Shown piece by piece: positions 41,450 to 49,473 of a DNA stretch of 64,000 nt. Where the stretch lies: NCBI RefSeq assembly GCF_001940455.1, contig NZ_MKQR01000015.1, positions 1 through 64,000 of the forward strand, in the 5' to 3' direction. The notes under the pieces are model-generated. The model was not told the origin of the DNA. It was given only the letters and a program-made list of their open reading frames with translations, and did not search any database. The DNA is from Actinokineospora bangkokensis (GTDB lineage: Bacteria; Actinomycetota; Actinomycetes; Mycobacteriales; Pseudonocardiaceae). The translations under genes and the position numbers were made by a program. The stretch's first letter is position 1. The number at the start of each line of letters is the position of its first letter.

Positions 41450-41465
41450 CTGACGACTTCGTCAG
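41450..41465. promoter_or_regulatory. TetR operator
   Basis: CTGACGA-ct-TCGTCAG, perfect 7-bp arms, 51 bp upstream of the TetR start. A further half-site (TCGTCAG) lies at 41433-41439. Placed between the repressor and the aromatic operon, it is the likely binding site of that repressor. Confidence 0.6.
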
Positions 41466-41516
41466 CGGTGACGGCGGGGGTACGATGCGCGCCGACGGCG
41501 GCGGACGGGAGCAGCG

Positions 41517-42173
41517 ATGGCCGAGCAGGCCCCGAGCAGGGTGGCGCGGCGCAAGGCGCGCACCCGCACGGCGCTCGTCCGGGCGGCCCAGGCGCTCATC
41601 GCCGAGGGCAACACGGCGGTGTCGGTGCTGGAGATCACCCAGGCCGCCGACGTCGGGCTGGGCTCGTTCTACAACCACTTCGGCACCAAGGAGCAGCTCT
41701 ACCAGGCCGCGGTCGAGGACGCGCTGGACCTGCTCGGCGCCCTGCTCGACGGGCTGACCACCGACCTCGACGACCCGGCCCAGGTCTTCGCGCAGAGCTT
41801 CCGCGTGCTCGGGCGGCTGCACCGCCGCAACCCCGAGCTGAGCAAGGTGCTGCTGCACTACGGGTTCGACCTGTTCACCGCCGACAGCGGCCTGGCCCCC
41901 CGCGCCCGCCGCGACATCGAGGCCGCGGCGCGGGCGGGCCGCTTCACCACCACCGACGCCGACGTGGCCATGGTGACGGTGGCGGGCGCGGCGCTCGGCC
42001 TCGGCCAACTGCTGCACCGCAGGCCCGACCGCGACGACGCCGAGACCACCGACCAGGTCACCGAGGACCTGCTGCGCATGCTCGGCCTCTCCCCCGCCGA
42101 GGCGCACGACATCTGCACCCGCCCCCTCCCCGACCTCGACACCGCCGCCACCTGGCCGGAAGCGACGCCCTAG
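41517..42173 (+). CDS. TetR family transcriptional regulator
   Basis: The 218-residue protein has the TetR HTH SVLEITQAADVGLGSFYNHFGTKEQLY at about residues 37-63 and a helical ligand domain. It is divergent from the aromatic-degradation operon with 134 bp between the starts. Repression of that operon until a pathway compound or CoA ester binds is the likely role. Confidence 0.9.
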   Translation: MAEQAPSRVARRKARTRTALVRAAQALIAEGNTAVSVLEITQAADVGLGSFYNHFGTKEQLYQAAVEDALDLLGALLDGLTTDLDDPAQVFAQSFRVLGRLHRRNPELSKVLLHYGFDLFTADSGLAPRARRDIEAAARAGRFTTTDADVAMVTVAGAALGLGQLLHRRPDRDDAETTDQVTEDLLRMLGLSPAEAHDICTRPLPDLDTAATWPEATP

Positions 42174-42251
42174 GACCAGCGGGCGCTTGCCGCCGGGGAC
42201 GCCCCCGGGCGGCGCGACCGGGTGCCGCCGACCGCGCCGCGGGCCCTCCGC

Positions 42252-43439
42252 TCAGGTGCGAGCGGCCGCGATGGGCGGGAGGGGGCGTTCGGTCCGGGCG
42301 ACCTGGGAGACCTTCGCGATAATGGGGGCGAACAGCCGCGAGGTCATCACCTTGTCCACGACCTCGCGCAGGGCCAGCCCGACCCGGGTGCGGGGGTAGG
42401 CGAAGGGGATGACCCAGTCGGGGACCTTCTGGACGTCGTCGACGAGCGGGCGCATCCACTCCTCGTAGGCGGCCAGCCCGTCCTCGACCGAGCCGGTGGA
42501 CAGCGACGCGGCGAGGACGTAGCCGCCGACGAGGGCGAGGGACGAGCCGCCGCCGCCCATCGGGGTGACGCACCACGCCGCGTCGCCCGCCAGGCAGACC
42601 CGGCCGCGGTGCCAGGTGCTCATCGTGATCTGGGTCAGGTGGTCGACGTAGACGTCGTCGGACCGGTCGAAGCCGTCGAGGACGCGCCGGGCCTCCCAGC
42701 CCGCGTCGGCGAACCGGGCGCGGAAGTGGGCGAGGGCGGCGGCGCGGTCGAGCCCGGAGACGTCCTCGGAGCGGGCCTGGGCGAGCATGGCGCGGGTGGT
42801 GCCGTGGTTGTCCGGGCGGAGGTGGACCTGCCTGCCGCCCACGGCGTTGTACCAGCGCCACCGGCTGTCGTCGGTGCTGGTGCGCGGGATCGTGCCGAAG
42901 GCCATGGCGATGCCCAGCACCCGGCGCCCGACCAGGTCGCCGAAGAGGCGGTCGCGGGTGGCCGAGCGGACGCCCTCGGCGATGACCAGCAGGTCGGCGC
43001 GCAGGACCCGGCCGGACCGCGTCGTCACCTCGACCTCGTCCTGGCCGTCGACCACCTCCGCGATCGGGTCGCCGTAGCCGACCTCCACGCCCTCGGGCAG
43101 GTGGTCGAGGATGGTGCGGGCGAAGTCGCCGCGCAGCACCTCCAGCTCCGCGGTGGCGCCGTCCGGGCCGTCGGTGGGCAGCTCGGCGCGCACCCGGCCG
43201 GAGGCGTCGACGAAGACCGTGGCGGTCTCGGTGGTGTTCTGCGCCTTGACCGCCGCCGTGAGGCCCATGCGGTCGAGCACCTCGTGGGCCACCCCGCGCA
43301 CGTCGACGTTCTGCCCGCCGTCGCGGAAGGCGCCAGCGCGCTCCAGCACGGTCACCTCCCAGCCGGTGCGCCGCAACCAGAACGCCGCCGAGAGCCCGGC
43401 GATGCTCGCACCGGAGACCACCGCACGCCGTGCCGTCAT
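42252..43439 (-). CDS. FAD-dependent monooxygenase (PHBH/TetX-like)
   Basis: ATG 43439 starts a 395-residue flavoprotein with VVSGASIAGLSAAFWLRRTGWEV (FAD ADP-binding), VIAEGVRSATRDRLFGDL, and GRVCLAGDAAWCVTPMGGGGSSLALVGGYVL (second FAD motif). The pattern fits class A monooxygenases such as TetX and antibiotic- or phenol-hydroxylating enzymes. The divergent MarR gene and the palindrome between them suggest inducible detoxification or catabolism. The substrate is unknown. Confidence 0.9.
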   Translation of the reverse strand: MTARRAVVSGASIAGLSAAFWLRRTGWEVTVLERAGAFRDGGQNVDVRGVAHEVLDRMGLTAAVKAQNTTETATVFVDASGRVRAELPTDGPDGATAELEVLRGDFARTILDHLPEGVEVGYGDPIAEVVDGQDEVEVTTRSGRVLRADLLVIAEGVRSATRDRLFGDLVGRRVLGIAMAFGTIPRTSTDDSRWRWYNAVGGRQVHLRPDNHGTTRAMLAQARSEDVSGLDRAAALAHFRARFADAGWEARRVLDGFDRSDDVYVDHLTQITMSTWHRGRVCLAGDAAWCVTPMGGGGSSLALVGGYVLAASLSTGSVEDGLAAYEEWMRPLVDDVQKVPDWVIPFAYPRTRVGLALREVVDKVMTSRLFAPIIAKVSQVARTERPLPPIAAART

Positions 43440-43476
43440 CAGACCTCCCCGATCGGGGTGGCGGACCACCCGAGTA

Positions 43477-43493
43477 AGCTTTGCAGCAAAGCT
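43477..43493. promoter_or_regulatory. MarR operator palindrome
   Basis: AGCTTTGC-A-GCAAAGCT is a perfect palindrome with 8-bp arms, 38 bp before the flavin monooxygenase start and 23 bp before the MarR start. AT-richer than its surroundings, as MarR sites usually are. Confidence 0.65.
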
Positions 43494-43515
43494 ACTACGC
43501 ACCAAAGGGGTCTGC

Positions 43516-44025
43516 ATGGCGGACGTCGACCCGCTCACGACGCGCTGGTCACCGGACCAGGTGGAGGTGATGCACCGCCTGCGCGACTGGGCGGTCGGCT
43601 TCGCCCAGCTCAACCACCACCTCGGGGAGTGGGTGGGGTTGCCGGTCTCCGACGCCAACGCCCTGGGCCAGATCATCTGGGCGGCCGAGACCGGCGACCC
43701 GCTGTCCCCGGCCCGGCTGGCCCGCCACCTGGGCATGACCACCGGCGCCACCACGATCCTGCTCAACCGCCTCGAAGGCGCGGGCCACATCCACCGCAGC
43801 CGCGAGAGCGCCGACCGCCGCCGCGTCACCCTGCGCCCCGACCCCGCCGCCCGCGAGAAGGCCCAGCGCTTCCTCGCCTTCGCGGGCGTCGAGATCGCCA
43901 CCACCCTGCACACCGCCGACCCGGCCGAGCTGCGCGCCGCCACCGCCTTCCTGCGCAAGCTGACGGCGGCCATCTCCGAGGCCAACCAGCGGCTCGACCG
44001 GGAAGGCCCACCCTCCCCCACCTGA
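43516..44025 (+). CDS. MarR family transcriptional regulator
   Basis: The 169-residue protein has the MarR winged helix: LSPARLARHLGMTTGATTILLNRLEGAGHIHRSRESADRRRVTLR at about residues 63-110, including the conserved DRR wing. N- and C-terminal helices form the dimer. It diverges from the flavin monooxygenase and most likely represses it and itself through the palindrome at 43477-43493. Confidence 0.9.
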   Translation: MADVDPLTTRWSPDQVEVMHRLRDWAVGFAQLNHHLGEWVGLPVSDANALGQIIWAAETGDPLSPARLARHLGMTTGATTILLNRLEGAGHIHRSRESADRRRVTLRPDPAAREKAQRFLAFAGVEIATTLHTADPAELRAATAFLRKLTAAISEANQRLDREGPPSPT

Positions 44026-44132
44026 CCAGGACCAGCAGGTGCCGCGCGCTGGTGGTGTCCGAGCGGTGGGCGGGGTGGGGTGGGGCGTGCCACCATCTAG
44101 GCCGACATGGCCCAGGCACCGGGGAGGGTGAC

Positions 44133-44594
44133 GTGCGGATCACCCGGGAGGTGCGCGCCCCGCGGGCGGTCGTGTACCGGCTTCTGGTGGACGGGGACGC
44201 GGTGTGCCGCTGGCGGGTGCCGGAGGGCATGACGGGGCGGGTGCACGAGTTCGACGCCCGGCCGGGTGGGCGGTTCCGGTTGTCGCTGACCTACGACTCG
44301 CCCGCCGGGCAGGGCAAGACGTCCGGTGCCACGGACACCTACGGCGGTCACTTCGCCGAGCTGGTGGACGGGGAGCGGGTCGTGGAGGTGATCGCGTTCG
44401 AGAGCGCGGACGTGGCGTTGTCCGGTGAGCTGCGGATGACCACCGAGGTGAGCGACGCGCCGGGCGGGTGCGTGGTCGCGGTGTCGTTCGAGGGGCTGCC
44501 GGGCGCGATCTCGGCGGAGGACAACGCCACGGGTACCCGGATGGCGCTGGACAAGCTCGCGGCGCTGGCGGAGGGGGACGCCGCGGGCCGGTAG
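44133..44594 (+). CDS. SRPBCC (AHSA1-like) protein
   Basis: GTG 44133 follows GGGGAGG. The 153-residue protein has the START/AHSA1 pattern: ITREVRAPRAVVYRLLVDGDAV...WRVPEGMTGRVHEFDARPGGRFRLSLTY, HFAELVDGERVVEVIAFES, and a C-terminal helix with TRMALDKLAALA. Such small cytoplasmic proteins bind hydrophobic ligands; some act as cyclases or Hsp90 activators. It starts a rightward run with a PP2C phosphatase and two ABC transporter genes, 9 bp ahead of the phosphatase gene. Confidence 0.83.
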   Translation: MRITREVRAPRAVVYRLLVDGDAVCRWRVPEGMTGRVHEFDARPGGRFRLSLTYDSPAGQGKTSGATDTYGGHFAELVDGERVVEVIAFESADVALSGELRMTTEVSDAPGGCVVAVSFEGLPGAISAEDNATGTRMALDKLAALAEGDAAGR

Positions 44595-44603
44595 GTTCGG
44601 CAC

Positions 44604-45287
44604 GTGGTCAGCGCAGCGGTGGGGACGGCGGTCGGGAACCGGTACCGGGACAACTACGACACCGCGCACCTGCGCAGGCGGCCCCTGCTCGCGGTGGTCA
44701 GCGACGGGATGGGTGCCGGGCCGGGCAGCGCGTTCGCCAGCCGCACCGCCGTCCAGCTGGTCGCGGCGGCCCGGGACGTCGACGGGGTGGTCGCGGCGGT
44801 GGCGGAGGCGCACGCCAAGGCGCACGCGTTCGGTGAGCGGGGCGGGTTCCTGTCGGGGTGCACGCTCACCGCGCTGGTCGAGTCGGGCGGCGCGCACTGG
44901 GTGGTGCAGGTGGGTGACTCGCGCCTGTACCGGTTGCGCGGGGGCCTGTTGGAGCTGTTGACCGTCGATCACACGATGGCGTGGTTGGGCGCGGTGCACG
45001 GTTGGTACGCCCACGACTCCGCGGAGGCCGAGCGCGCCCGCTACCACCTGACCCGCTACGTCGGGCACCCCGCGCACCCGGCCCCGGACGTCCTGCGCCT
45101 CGACCTGGTCCGGGGTGACGTGCTGCTGCTGTGCACCGACGGGGTGGCCGAGCAGGTCGACTACCACGACCTGCACCGGGTGCTCGGTTCCGGTGGCGAG
45201 CCCCGGTCCCAGGTGGACGCCCTGCTCGCCGCGGCGTCGGCGGCGGGCGGTCGGGACAACGCCACGGCCGTCGTCGTGCACGCCTGA
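44604..45287 (+). CDS. PP2C-type serine/threonine phosphatase
   Basis: GTG 44604 starts a 227-residue protein with the metal-binding motifs of PP2C enzymes: VVSDGMGAGPGS near residue 32, VVQVGDSRLYRLRGG near 99, LLCTDGVAEQV near 173 and GGRDNATAVVV at the end. It lacks membrane segments, so it is cytoplasmic. It lies 3 bp before the ABC transporter pair, suggesting the exporter or its regulator is controlled by Ser/Thr phosphorylation. No kinase gene is in the window. Confidence 0.88.
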   Translation: MVSAAVGTAVGNRYRDNYDTAHLRRRPLLAVVSDGMGAGPGSAFASRTAVQLVAAARDVDGVVAAVAEAHAKAHAFGERGGFLSGCTLTALVESGGAHWVVQVGDSRLYRLRGGLLELLTVDHTMAWLGAVHGWYAHDSAEAERARYHLTRYVGHPAHPAPDVLRLDLVRGDVLLLCTDGVAEQVDYHDLHRVLGSGGEPRSQVDALLAAASAAGGRDNATAVVVHA

Positions 45288-45290
45288 GCG

Positions 45291-46976
45291 ATGGCCTACG
45301 CACCCCCCACCCCGCGCGACCACCGCTCCCCCGCCCGGTTCCTGCTCTGGCTGGTGCGCTCGCAGTGGCCGCGGGTGCTGCTCGGCGCCGCGCTGGGCAG
45401 CTCGTGGATGGTCGCGCTGGCCGTGCCCCCGTACCTGCTGTCGCGGGCGATCGACGACGGCCTGGTCCCCGGCGACACCGGGGCGCTGGTGGGGTGGGCC
45501 GCGGCGCTGCTGGGCACCGGCGTCCTCACCGCCGCCCTGGGCATCTCCCGCCACCGCACGATGACCCGCATCCGCATGGACGCCTCCTTCCGCACCGTGC
45601 GGGCCGCCGTCCACCACTGCGCCCACCTCGGCGCCACCCTGCCGACCCGCGTCGCGGCGGGTGAGGTGGTCGCCATCGGCATCAGCGACGTGCAGGTCAT
45701 CGCCCAGTCCCTCACCGTCACCGGGCCGGGGGTGGGGGCGGTGGTGGCGTACCTGGTGGTCGCGCTGGTGCTGCTGTCCACCTCGCCGCTGCTGGCGCTG
45801 GTGGTGCTGGCGGGCGTGCCGCTGCTGGCGCTGGCGGTCGGGCCGCTGCTGCGCCGCATCGAGCGCGCGGGCGCCCGCTACCGGGAGGACCAGGGCGCCC
45901 TGACGAACCGGCTGGTGGACGTGCTCAGCGGGCTGCGGGTGCTCAACGGGTTGGGCGGCAAGGACTTCCACCTGCGCCGCTACCGCGAGATGTCGCGGGG
46001 GCTGGTGGAGCGGGGGTACGCGGTGGGCGGTCCGGCGAGCTGGGTGACCGCGCTCGCGACGGGTCTGCCCGCCCTGTTCCTCGCCGCGGTGGTGTGGCTG
46101 GCCGCGCGCATGGCCGCCCAGGGGCAGATCTCCGCGGGCGATCTGGTGGCGGTGCACGGCTACGTGGCCGTGCTGGTGGTGCCGGTGGCGTTCTTCATCG
46201 AGGGCACCGGCGACCTGGCGCGCGCCCTGGTCGCCGCCGCCCGGGTCACCCGCCTGCTGGGCATCGCCCCGAACCACGTCGACGCCCCGGGCGCCCGCCC
46301 CGCCCCGCCGGAGGGCACCCTGGCCGATCCCACCACCGGGGCGGTGATCCACCCGGGTGTGCTGACCGCCGTGGCGTCCACGTCACCGGCGGGCGCCATC
46401 GCCCTGGTGGACCGCTTGGGCCGCTTCGCCGACACCCAGGCCACCTGGTCGGGCACCCGGGTGGACAGCATCTCCTCGGCCGAACTCCGGGACCGGGTCC
46501 TGGTGGCCGACAACGACGCCGCGTTCTTCCCCGGAACCCTGCGGGCCACCCTCATCGCCCGCACCCCCGCCGACGACGCCGCCCTCCTGTCCGCGCTGCG
46601 CGCGGCGGCGGCCGAGGACGTCCTCGACTCCCTCGCCCACGGCCTCGACACCCACCTGCCCCCGGGCGCCACCACCCTCTCCGGCGGCCAGCGCCAACGC
46701 CTCCGCCTGGCCCGCGCCCTGCACGCCGACCCGGACGTCCTGCTCGCCGTCGACCCCACGTCCGCGGTGGACGCCACCACGGAGTCCCGCATCGCCCACC
46801 GCCTGCGCGCGGCCCGCCGGGGCCGCACCACCGTCGTCACCACCACGTCCCCGCTCGTCCTCACCCAGGCCGACCACGTGGTCTTCCTGGACGACGACCG
46901 GGCCACACCCCCGACGCCGCACGCGGACCTCCTGCGCACCAACCCCGCCTACCGCGCCCTGGTCACCCGCTCATGA
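45291..46976 (+). CDS. ABC exporter half-subunit with degenerate Walker A and B
   Basis: The 561-residue half-transporter has a normal six-helix membrane domain (residues 15-320) but an unusual ATPase domain. Where Walker A should be (about 360-372) the sequence reads VASTSPAGAIALVDRL, with no GxxGxGKS. The signature LSGGQRQRLRLARAL (463-477) is intact. Walker B reads VLLAVDPTSAVD, where the conserved Asp is Val and the catalytic Glu is Asp. The frame is continuous, so this is not a frameshift. It overlaps the next subunit by 4 bases (ATGA) and must act as a heterodimer. Confidence 0.88.
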   Translation: MAYAPPTPRDHRSPARFLLWLVRSQWPRVLLGAALGSSWMVALAVPPYLLSRAIDDGLVPGDTGALVGWAAALLGTGVLTAALGISRHRTMTRIRMDASFRTVRAAVHHCAHLGATLPTRVAAGEVVAIGISDVQVIAQSLTVTGPGVGAVVAYLVVALVLLSTSPLLALVVLAGVPLLALAVGPLLRRIERAGARYREDQGALTNRLVDVLSGLRVLNGLGGKDFHLRRYREMSRGLVERGYAVGGPASWVTALATGLPALFLAAVVWLAARMAAQGQISAGDLVAVHGYVAVLVVPVAFFIEGTGDLARALVAAARVTRLLGIAPNHVDAPGARPAPPEGTLADPTTGAVIHPGVLTAVASTSPAGAIALVDRLGRFADTQATWSGTRVDSISSAELRDRVLVADNDAAFFPGTLRATLIARTPADDAALLSALRAAAAEDVLDSLAHGLDTHLPPGATTLSGGQRQRLRLARALHADPDVLLAVDPTSAVDATTESRIAHRLRAARRGRTTVVTTTSPLVLTQADHVVFLDDDRATPPTPHADLLRTNPAYRALVTRS

Positions 46977-48718
46977 GCGCACCGCGCAACACCTTGCCCG
47001 TCGCGACGACCGCCGACGTCCGCCGAGCGGCGCTGGGCGACCTGCGCGCCGACCGCCGGGCGGTGTCCACGATGCTCGGGTTCACCGCCCTCGCGGCGGG
47101 CGCGGGCCTGGTCGGGCCGTGGCTGCTCGGCAGGATCGTGGACGCGGCGGCGCGCGGGGCCGGGGTCGGCACCATCGACCTGCTGGTCGTCGGCATCGTC
47201 CTCGCGACCGTGGTGCAGACGGTGCTCGGCAGGGCCGCGATCGCGGTCGGGTACCGGTTCGGGGAGCGGACGGCGGGACGGGTCCGGGAGCGGTTCCTCG
47301 GACGGGCGCTGCGGCTGCCCGCGGCGGTCGTGGAGCGGGTGGACCCGGGGGACCTCATCGCCCGCGGGAGCACGGACGCCACGGCCGTGGCGACGGCGCT
47401 GCGCCGGGCGGTGCCGGAGGTGCTGGTCGCGTCCGTGCAGGCGGTGTTCCTGATCGTCGCCGTGCTGGTGCTGGACCCGGTGCTGGGGGCTTGCGGGCTG
47501 CTGTGCCTGGCGGGCACCGGGTTCGCGCTCCGGTGGTACCTGCGGCGCGCGCGGGCCGCCTACCTCGCGGAGGCCGCCACCGGGGCCGGGCTGGCGGACG
47601 TGATCACCAGCACCGCGCACGGGGCGCGGACGGTCGAGGCGCTCGGGTTGGAGCGGGAGCGCGCCGAGGCGGTCGAGGGCGCGATCGAGCGGTCGCGGGC
47701 GGCGCGGTTGCGGACGCTGTGGCTGCGGACGGTGCTGTTCCCGTCCGCGGAGGTGTCCTCCGCGCTGCCGGTGGTGGGGGTGCTGCTCGGCGGTTCGCTG
47801 GTGGTGGGCGGCGGGGTCGTGAGCTTGGGCGTCGTGGTGTCGGCCGCGCTGTACCTGCGGCAGCTCGTGGGGCCGTTGGACACGATCACGCTGTGGGTGG
47901 AGCAGGTGCAGGGCGCTGTCGCCTCCTACGCGCGGGTCGAGGGGCTGACGGTGGTTCCCGAGCCGGGCCCGACCAGCGCCGCGGAGCCGGTCGACGACCG
48001 GATCGTGGTGCGCGGTGTGCACTTCGCCTACGACGAGGGCCGCGATGTGCTGCGCGGCGTCGACCTCGTCGTGCGCCCCGGCGAACGGCTCGCGCTGGTG
48101 GGGGCGAGCGGCGCGGGCAAGTCGACGCTGGGCCGGTTGCTGGCGGGGGTCGACCGGCCCCGGGCGGGCAGCGTGGAGGTGGGCGGGGTGCCCGTGGCGG
48201 ACCTGCCGCCGGACCGGTTGCGGGCTCAGGTCGTGCTCGTCACCCAGGACCACCACGTCTTCCGCGACTCCGTGCGCGACAACCTGCTGATCGCCGAACC
48301 CACCGCCACCGACGACGACCTGCGCCGGGCGCTGGCGGCGGTGGGCGCGGACTGGGTGGCCGAGCTGCCGCGCGGCCTGGACTCGGTGGCGGGCGTGGAC
48401 GTCGCCCCCGACGGCGCGCGGGCGCAGCAGCTCGCCCTCGCCCGGGTGGTGCTCGCCGACCCGCACACCCTGGTGCTCGACGAGGCGACCGCGCTGCTCG
48501 ACCCCACGACCGCCCGCGCCACCGAGCGCTCGCTGGGCGCGGTGCTCGCGGGCCGCACGGTCGTGGCCATCGCCCACCGCCTCGACACCGCCCGCGACGC
48601 CGACCGGGTGGCCGTGCTGGAGGCGGGCGAACTGGTGGAGCTGGGCACCCACGACGAGCTGCTGCGCCTGGACGGCCGCTACAGCGCCCTGTGGCGCTCC
48701 TGGCACCCGCGGGCCTGA
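46973..48718 (+). CDS. ABC exporter half-subunit with degenerate signature motif
   Basis: The 581-residue half-transporter has a membrane domain and an ATPase domain with intact Walker A (GASGAGKSTLGRLLAG, about residue 378), Q-loop (VTQDHH), Walker B (TLVLDEATALLD) and switch His (AIAHRLD). The signature LSGGQ is replaced by VAPDGARAQQLALARV. Together with the previous subunit only one complete ATP site can form: this Walker A/B with the partner's LSGGQ. The substrate is unknown. Confidence 0.9.
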   Translation: MSAPRNTLPVATTADVRRAALGDLRADRRAVSTMLGFTALAAGAGLVGPWLLGRIVDAAARGAGVGTIDLLVVGIVLATVVQTVLGRAAIAVGYRFGERTAGRVRERFLGRALRLPAAVVERVDPGDLIARGSTDATAVATALRRAVPEVLVASVQAVFLIVAVLVLDPVLGACGLLCLAGTGFALRWYLRRARAAYLAEAATGAGLADVITSTAHGARTVEALGLERERAEAVEGAIERSRAARLRTLWLRTVLFPSAEVSSALPVVGVLLGGSLVVGGGVVSLGVVVSAALYLRQLVGPLDTITLWVEQVQGAVASYARVEGLTVVPEPGPTSAAEPVDDRIVVRGVHFAYDEGRDVLRGVDLVVRPGERLALVGASGAGKSTLGRLLAGVDRPRAGSVEVGGVPVADLPPDRLRAQVVLVTQDHHVFRDSVRDNLLIAEPTATDDDLRRALAAVGADWVAELPRGLDSVAGVDVAPDGARAQQLALARVVLADPHTLVLDEATALLDPTTARATERSLGAVLAGRTVVAIAHRLDTARDADRVAVLEAGELVELGTHDELLRLDGRYSALWRSWHPRA

Positions 48719-48756
48719 AACCCGCTCGCGGCGCCCGCCACCGGCGGTGTACACCC

Positions 48757-49473
48757 GTGGCCGTGTACAGCGACGACGACGTGGCCGCCCTCTACGACCT
48801 GCTCAACACCTGGGGCGCCGACGACGACTTCTTCCTGTCCGCGATCGCCGGTGCCGAGCGCGTGCTGGACGTCGGCTGCGGCACCGGACGCGTGTTGATC
48901 CGGGCGAAGGAGGCAGGTCACCCGGGCAGGCTCGTGGGCCTGGACCCGGACCGCGCGGCGCTCGCCAGGGCCCGCCGGTGCGAGGGTGTCGACTGGGTCG
49001 AGGGTCGGGCCACCGACGCCACCGGCGAGTTCGACGTCGCGATCATGACCGGCAACGCCTTCCAGTGCCTGACGACGGACGCGGACCTGCGCGACGCCCT
49101 GACCGCCATCCGCCGGGTCCTGGTCCCGGGCGGGGTGTTCGCCTTCAGCACGCGGCACCCGCAGGCCCGCGCCTGGGAGGACTGGCCGCGGCGCGCCACC
49201 CGCGTCACCGACCACCGCGGCGTGCCCGTCGTCGTCACCCACGCGGTCGACCCGCGGGGCGACGGGGTGGTCGGGCTGACCGAGACGACCGCGGCGCGGA
49301 CGGGCGAGGTCCTGCGCGTCGACCACTGCGACCTGCGCTTCCTGGAGCCGGAGCGGATCGAGGAGCACCTGGTCGCCGCCGGTTTCACGGCCACGCTGCA
49401 CGGCGACTGGCAGCGCGGCCCGCTGACCGCGGCCAGCACGGACGTCGTCGCCGTGGCCGTCACCGCGAGCTGA
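48757..49473 (+). CDS. SAM-dependent methyltransferase
   Basis: GTG 48757 or GTG 48763 starts a protein of about 238 residues. Motif I is VLDVGCGTGRVLI, followed by LVGLDPDRAALARA and DVAIMTGNAFQCL, then IRRVLVPGGVFAFSTRHP, the usual class I methyltransferase order. The substrate is not shown. It lies 38 bp after the ABC exporter on the same strand and its last 14 bases overlap the convergent HAF-repeat gene. Confidence 0.88.
   Translation: MAVYSDDDVAALYDLLNTWGADDDFFLSAIAGAERVLDVGCGTGRVLIRAKEAGHPGRLVGLDPDRAALARARRCEGVDWVEGRATDATGEFDVAIMTGNAFQCLTTDADLRDALTAIRRVLVPGGVFAFSTRHPQARAWEDWPRRATRVTDHRGVPVVVTHAVDPRGDGVVGLTETTAARTGEVLRVDHCDLRFLEPERIEEHLVAAGFTATLHGDWQRGPLTAASTDVVAVAVTAS

Noticed and set aside
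46300-46420. Frameshift explaining the missing Walker A of the first ABC subunit
   Set aside because: The frame stays open with matching GC3 bias from the membrane domain through LSGGQ to the stop, and neither other frame shows GxxGxGKS. The loss looks genuine.
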